A DNA stretch of 48,292 nucleotides from Deltaproteobacteria bacterium (GTDB taxonomy: Bacteria > Myxococcota_A > Polyangia > JACPQR01). Of the stretch, positions 47,749 to 48,292 are shown piece by piece. The notes beneath the pieces were generated by a model. It was given only the letters and a program-made list of their open reading frames with translations. It did no database searches and was not told the DNA's origin. The translations under genes were made by a program, and so were the position numbers. Each line of letters opens with the position of its first letter. The first letter of the stretch is position 1. The stretch covers positions 1-48,292 of the forward strand of contig JACPQR010000025.1 of the NCBI GenBank assembly GCA_016190375.1, read 5' to 3'.

Positions 47749-48292
47749 CTACTCCATGGTCTGGCAGTCCGTCGTGGCGATGCCCGAGCAGCTCTCGAAG
47801 ATCGCGACGCAGCCCTGATCGCACCTGCACGCGACGCACTCGGGCTCGTCGGGCTCACCAATGCAGAGCGCCAGGCACTGGCCGGCGGCGCAGTAGGCCG
47901 AATCCTCGTAGCAATTGGCGCAACCCTGCGAGATCGCGCTCTCGGTGGCATCGACGATGCAGTCGGCGACGCAGAGGTCCGCAAGGCCCCCGCCCATGCA
48001 ACCAATGACGCAAGACGCCGCGATGTCGGACACTGTCTCTTCGGGTGTCTGCGGGTCCCCGTCGACGTCATAGGTCGCGTCGGTGGCTTGCCTGTCGGCG
48101 TCGTCAGAGCAGGCTTCGGCGTCCGCGTCGCCGTCGCCGTCGCCGTCGCCATCCGAATCCGAGTCCGAATCCGAGTCCGAGTCCGAATCCGAATCCGAAT
48201 CCGAATCCGAGGCCGAATCCGAGGCCGAATCCGAGGCCGAATCCGACGCTAGCGCGCAAGGCCAGGAGTGTAGCGTTCACAGCCCCTACGGC
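47749..48292 (-). CDS. Cys-rich lipoprotein with Ser-Asp stalk; apparent frameshift, N-terminus beyond window
   Basis: The C-terminal 95 residues hold 15 cysteines in pairs such as CVIGC, CVADC, CANC and CVACRC. Upstream in the same frame are a DGDGDGDGDADAEACSDDAD segment and about 25 residues of Ser-Asp and Ser-Ala repeats (hexamers of TCGGAY, 48127-48247). That frame has no start codon and meets a stop at 48277-48279. In the neighbouring frame the window edge reads AVGAVNATLLA. Removing one of the two A's at 48258-48259 (plus strand) joins them into a lipobox, NATLLAC, followed by ALASDSAS. So this is probably a lipoprotein gene running past the edge with a single-base frameshift or sequencing error. 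The stalk design matches the lipoprotein at 37448. Confidence 0.62.

Noticed and set aside
48160..48240. Minisatellite-only noncoding repeat
   Set aside because: The hexamers are in frame with the Cys-rich protein and match the acidic stalk design of the lipoprotein at 37448, so they are coding.

Overview
The window is about 48 kb of very GC-rich DNA. It carries many secreted lipoproteins, several proteins with MYXO-CTERM-like C-terminal sorting tails (Cys-containing Gly/Ser-rich linker, hydrophobic stretch, Arg cluster), two giant Ser/Thr kinase-ATPase-TPR proteins and Asp/Ser repeat surface proteins. Together these point to a member of the Myxococcota (former Deltaproteobacteria). The exact order cannot be fixed from this sequence. 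No rRNA, tRNA, CRISPR array, phage or transposase gene was recognised.

Layout. 1-5760: a PrkA-type kinase cut by the left edge (minus strand), then a plus-strand run of an Ig-like lipoprotein, a membrane diguanylate cyclase and a PhnD-like binding protein. A 190-bp element with 19-bp perfect terminal inverted repeats sits at the cyclase/PhnD junction. 5723-8600 (minus): PrsW-like membrane protease, glycogen synthase GlgA and a small lipoprotein. 8908-14431 (minus): FAD oxidoreductase, membrane zinc-ribbon protein, acyl carrier protein, a fused active/inactive ketosynthase pair and a LolA/LolB-like lipoprotein; the last three form a tight operon that looks like a small type II fatty acid or polyene cassette. 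14565-21325 (plus): DUF2914-like lipoprotein, a structured repeat region, a FIST sensor protein, a 1288-residue kinase and a Cys-rich lipoprotein. 21338-24962 (minus): MFS transporter and a phosphodiester glycosidase with seven FG-GAP-like repeats. 24986-29136 (plus): RlmI-like rRNA methyltransferase and a large TPR protein. 29160-34473 (minus): a second giant kinase followed by a beta-propeller lipoprotein. 34563-42098: small surface proteins, an isopropylmalate dehydrogenase-like enzyme, a MaoC-type hydratase and a LeuA-like synthase. 42243-44912 (plus): DUF2330 protein and ROK sugar kinase. 44902-48292 (minus): a Cys-rich lipoprotein (apparently frameshifted, cut by the right edge) followed by TldD and PmbA/TldE-like proteins.

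Most of the window is metabolism, signalling and cell-surface genes in short operons. Several starts sit only 4-10 nt behind a TA-n-n-n-T -10 box, which suggests leaderless or nearly leaderless transcription. Where a -35 is visible it is close to TTGACG. The items most worth a second look are the fused ketosynthase/chain-length-factor-like protein with its ACP and LolA-like partner, the inverted-repeat element that appears to have displaced the PhnD start, the divergent MFS/rlmI pair sharing one -10 sequence, and the single-base frameshift in the Cys-rich protein at the right edge.
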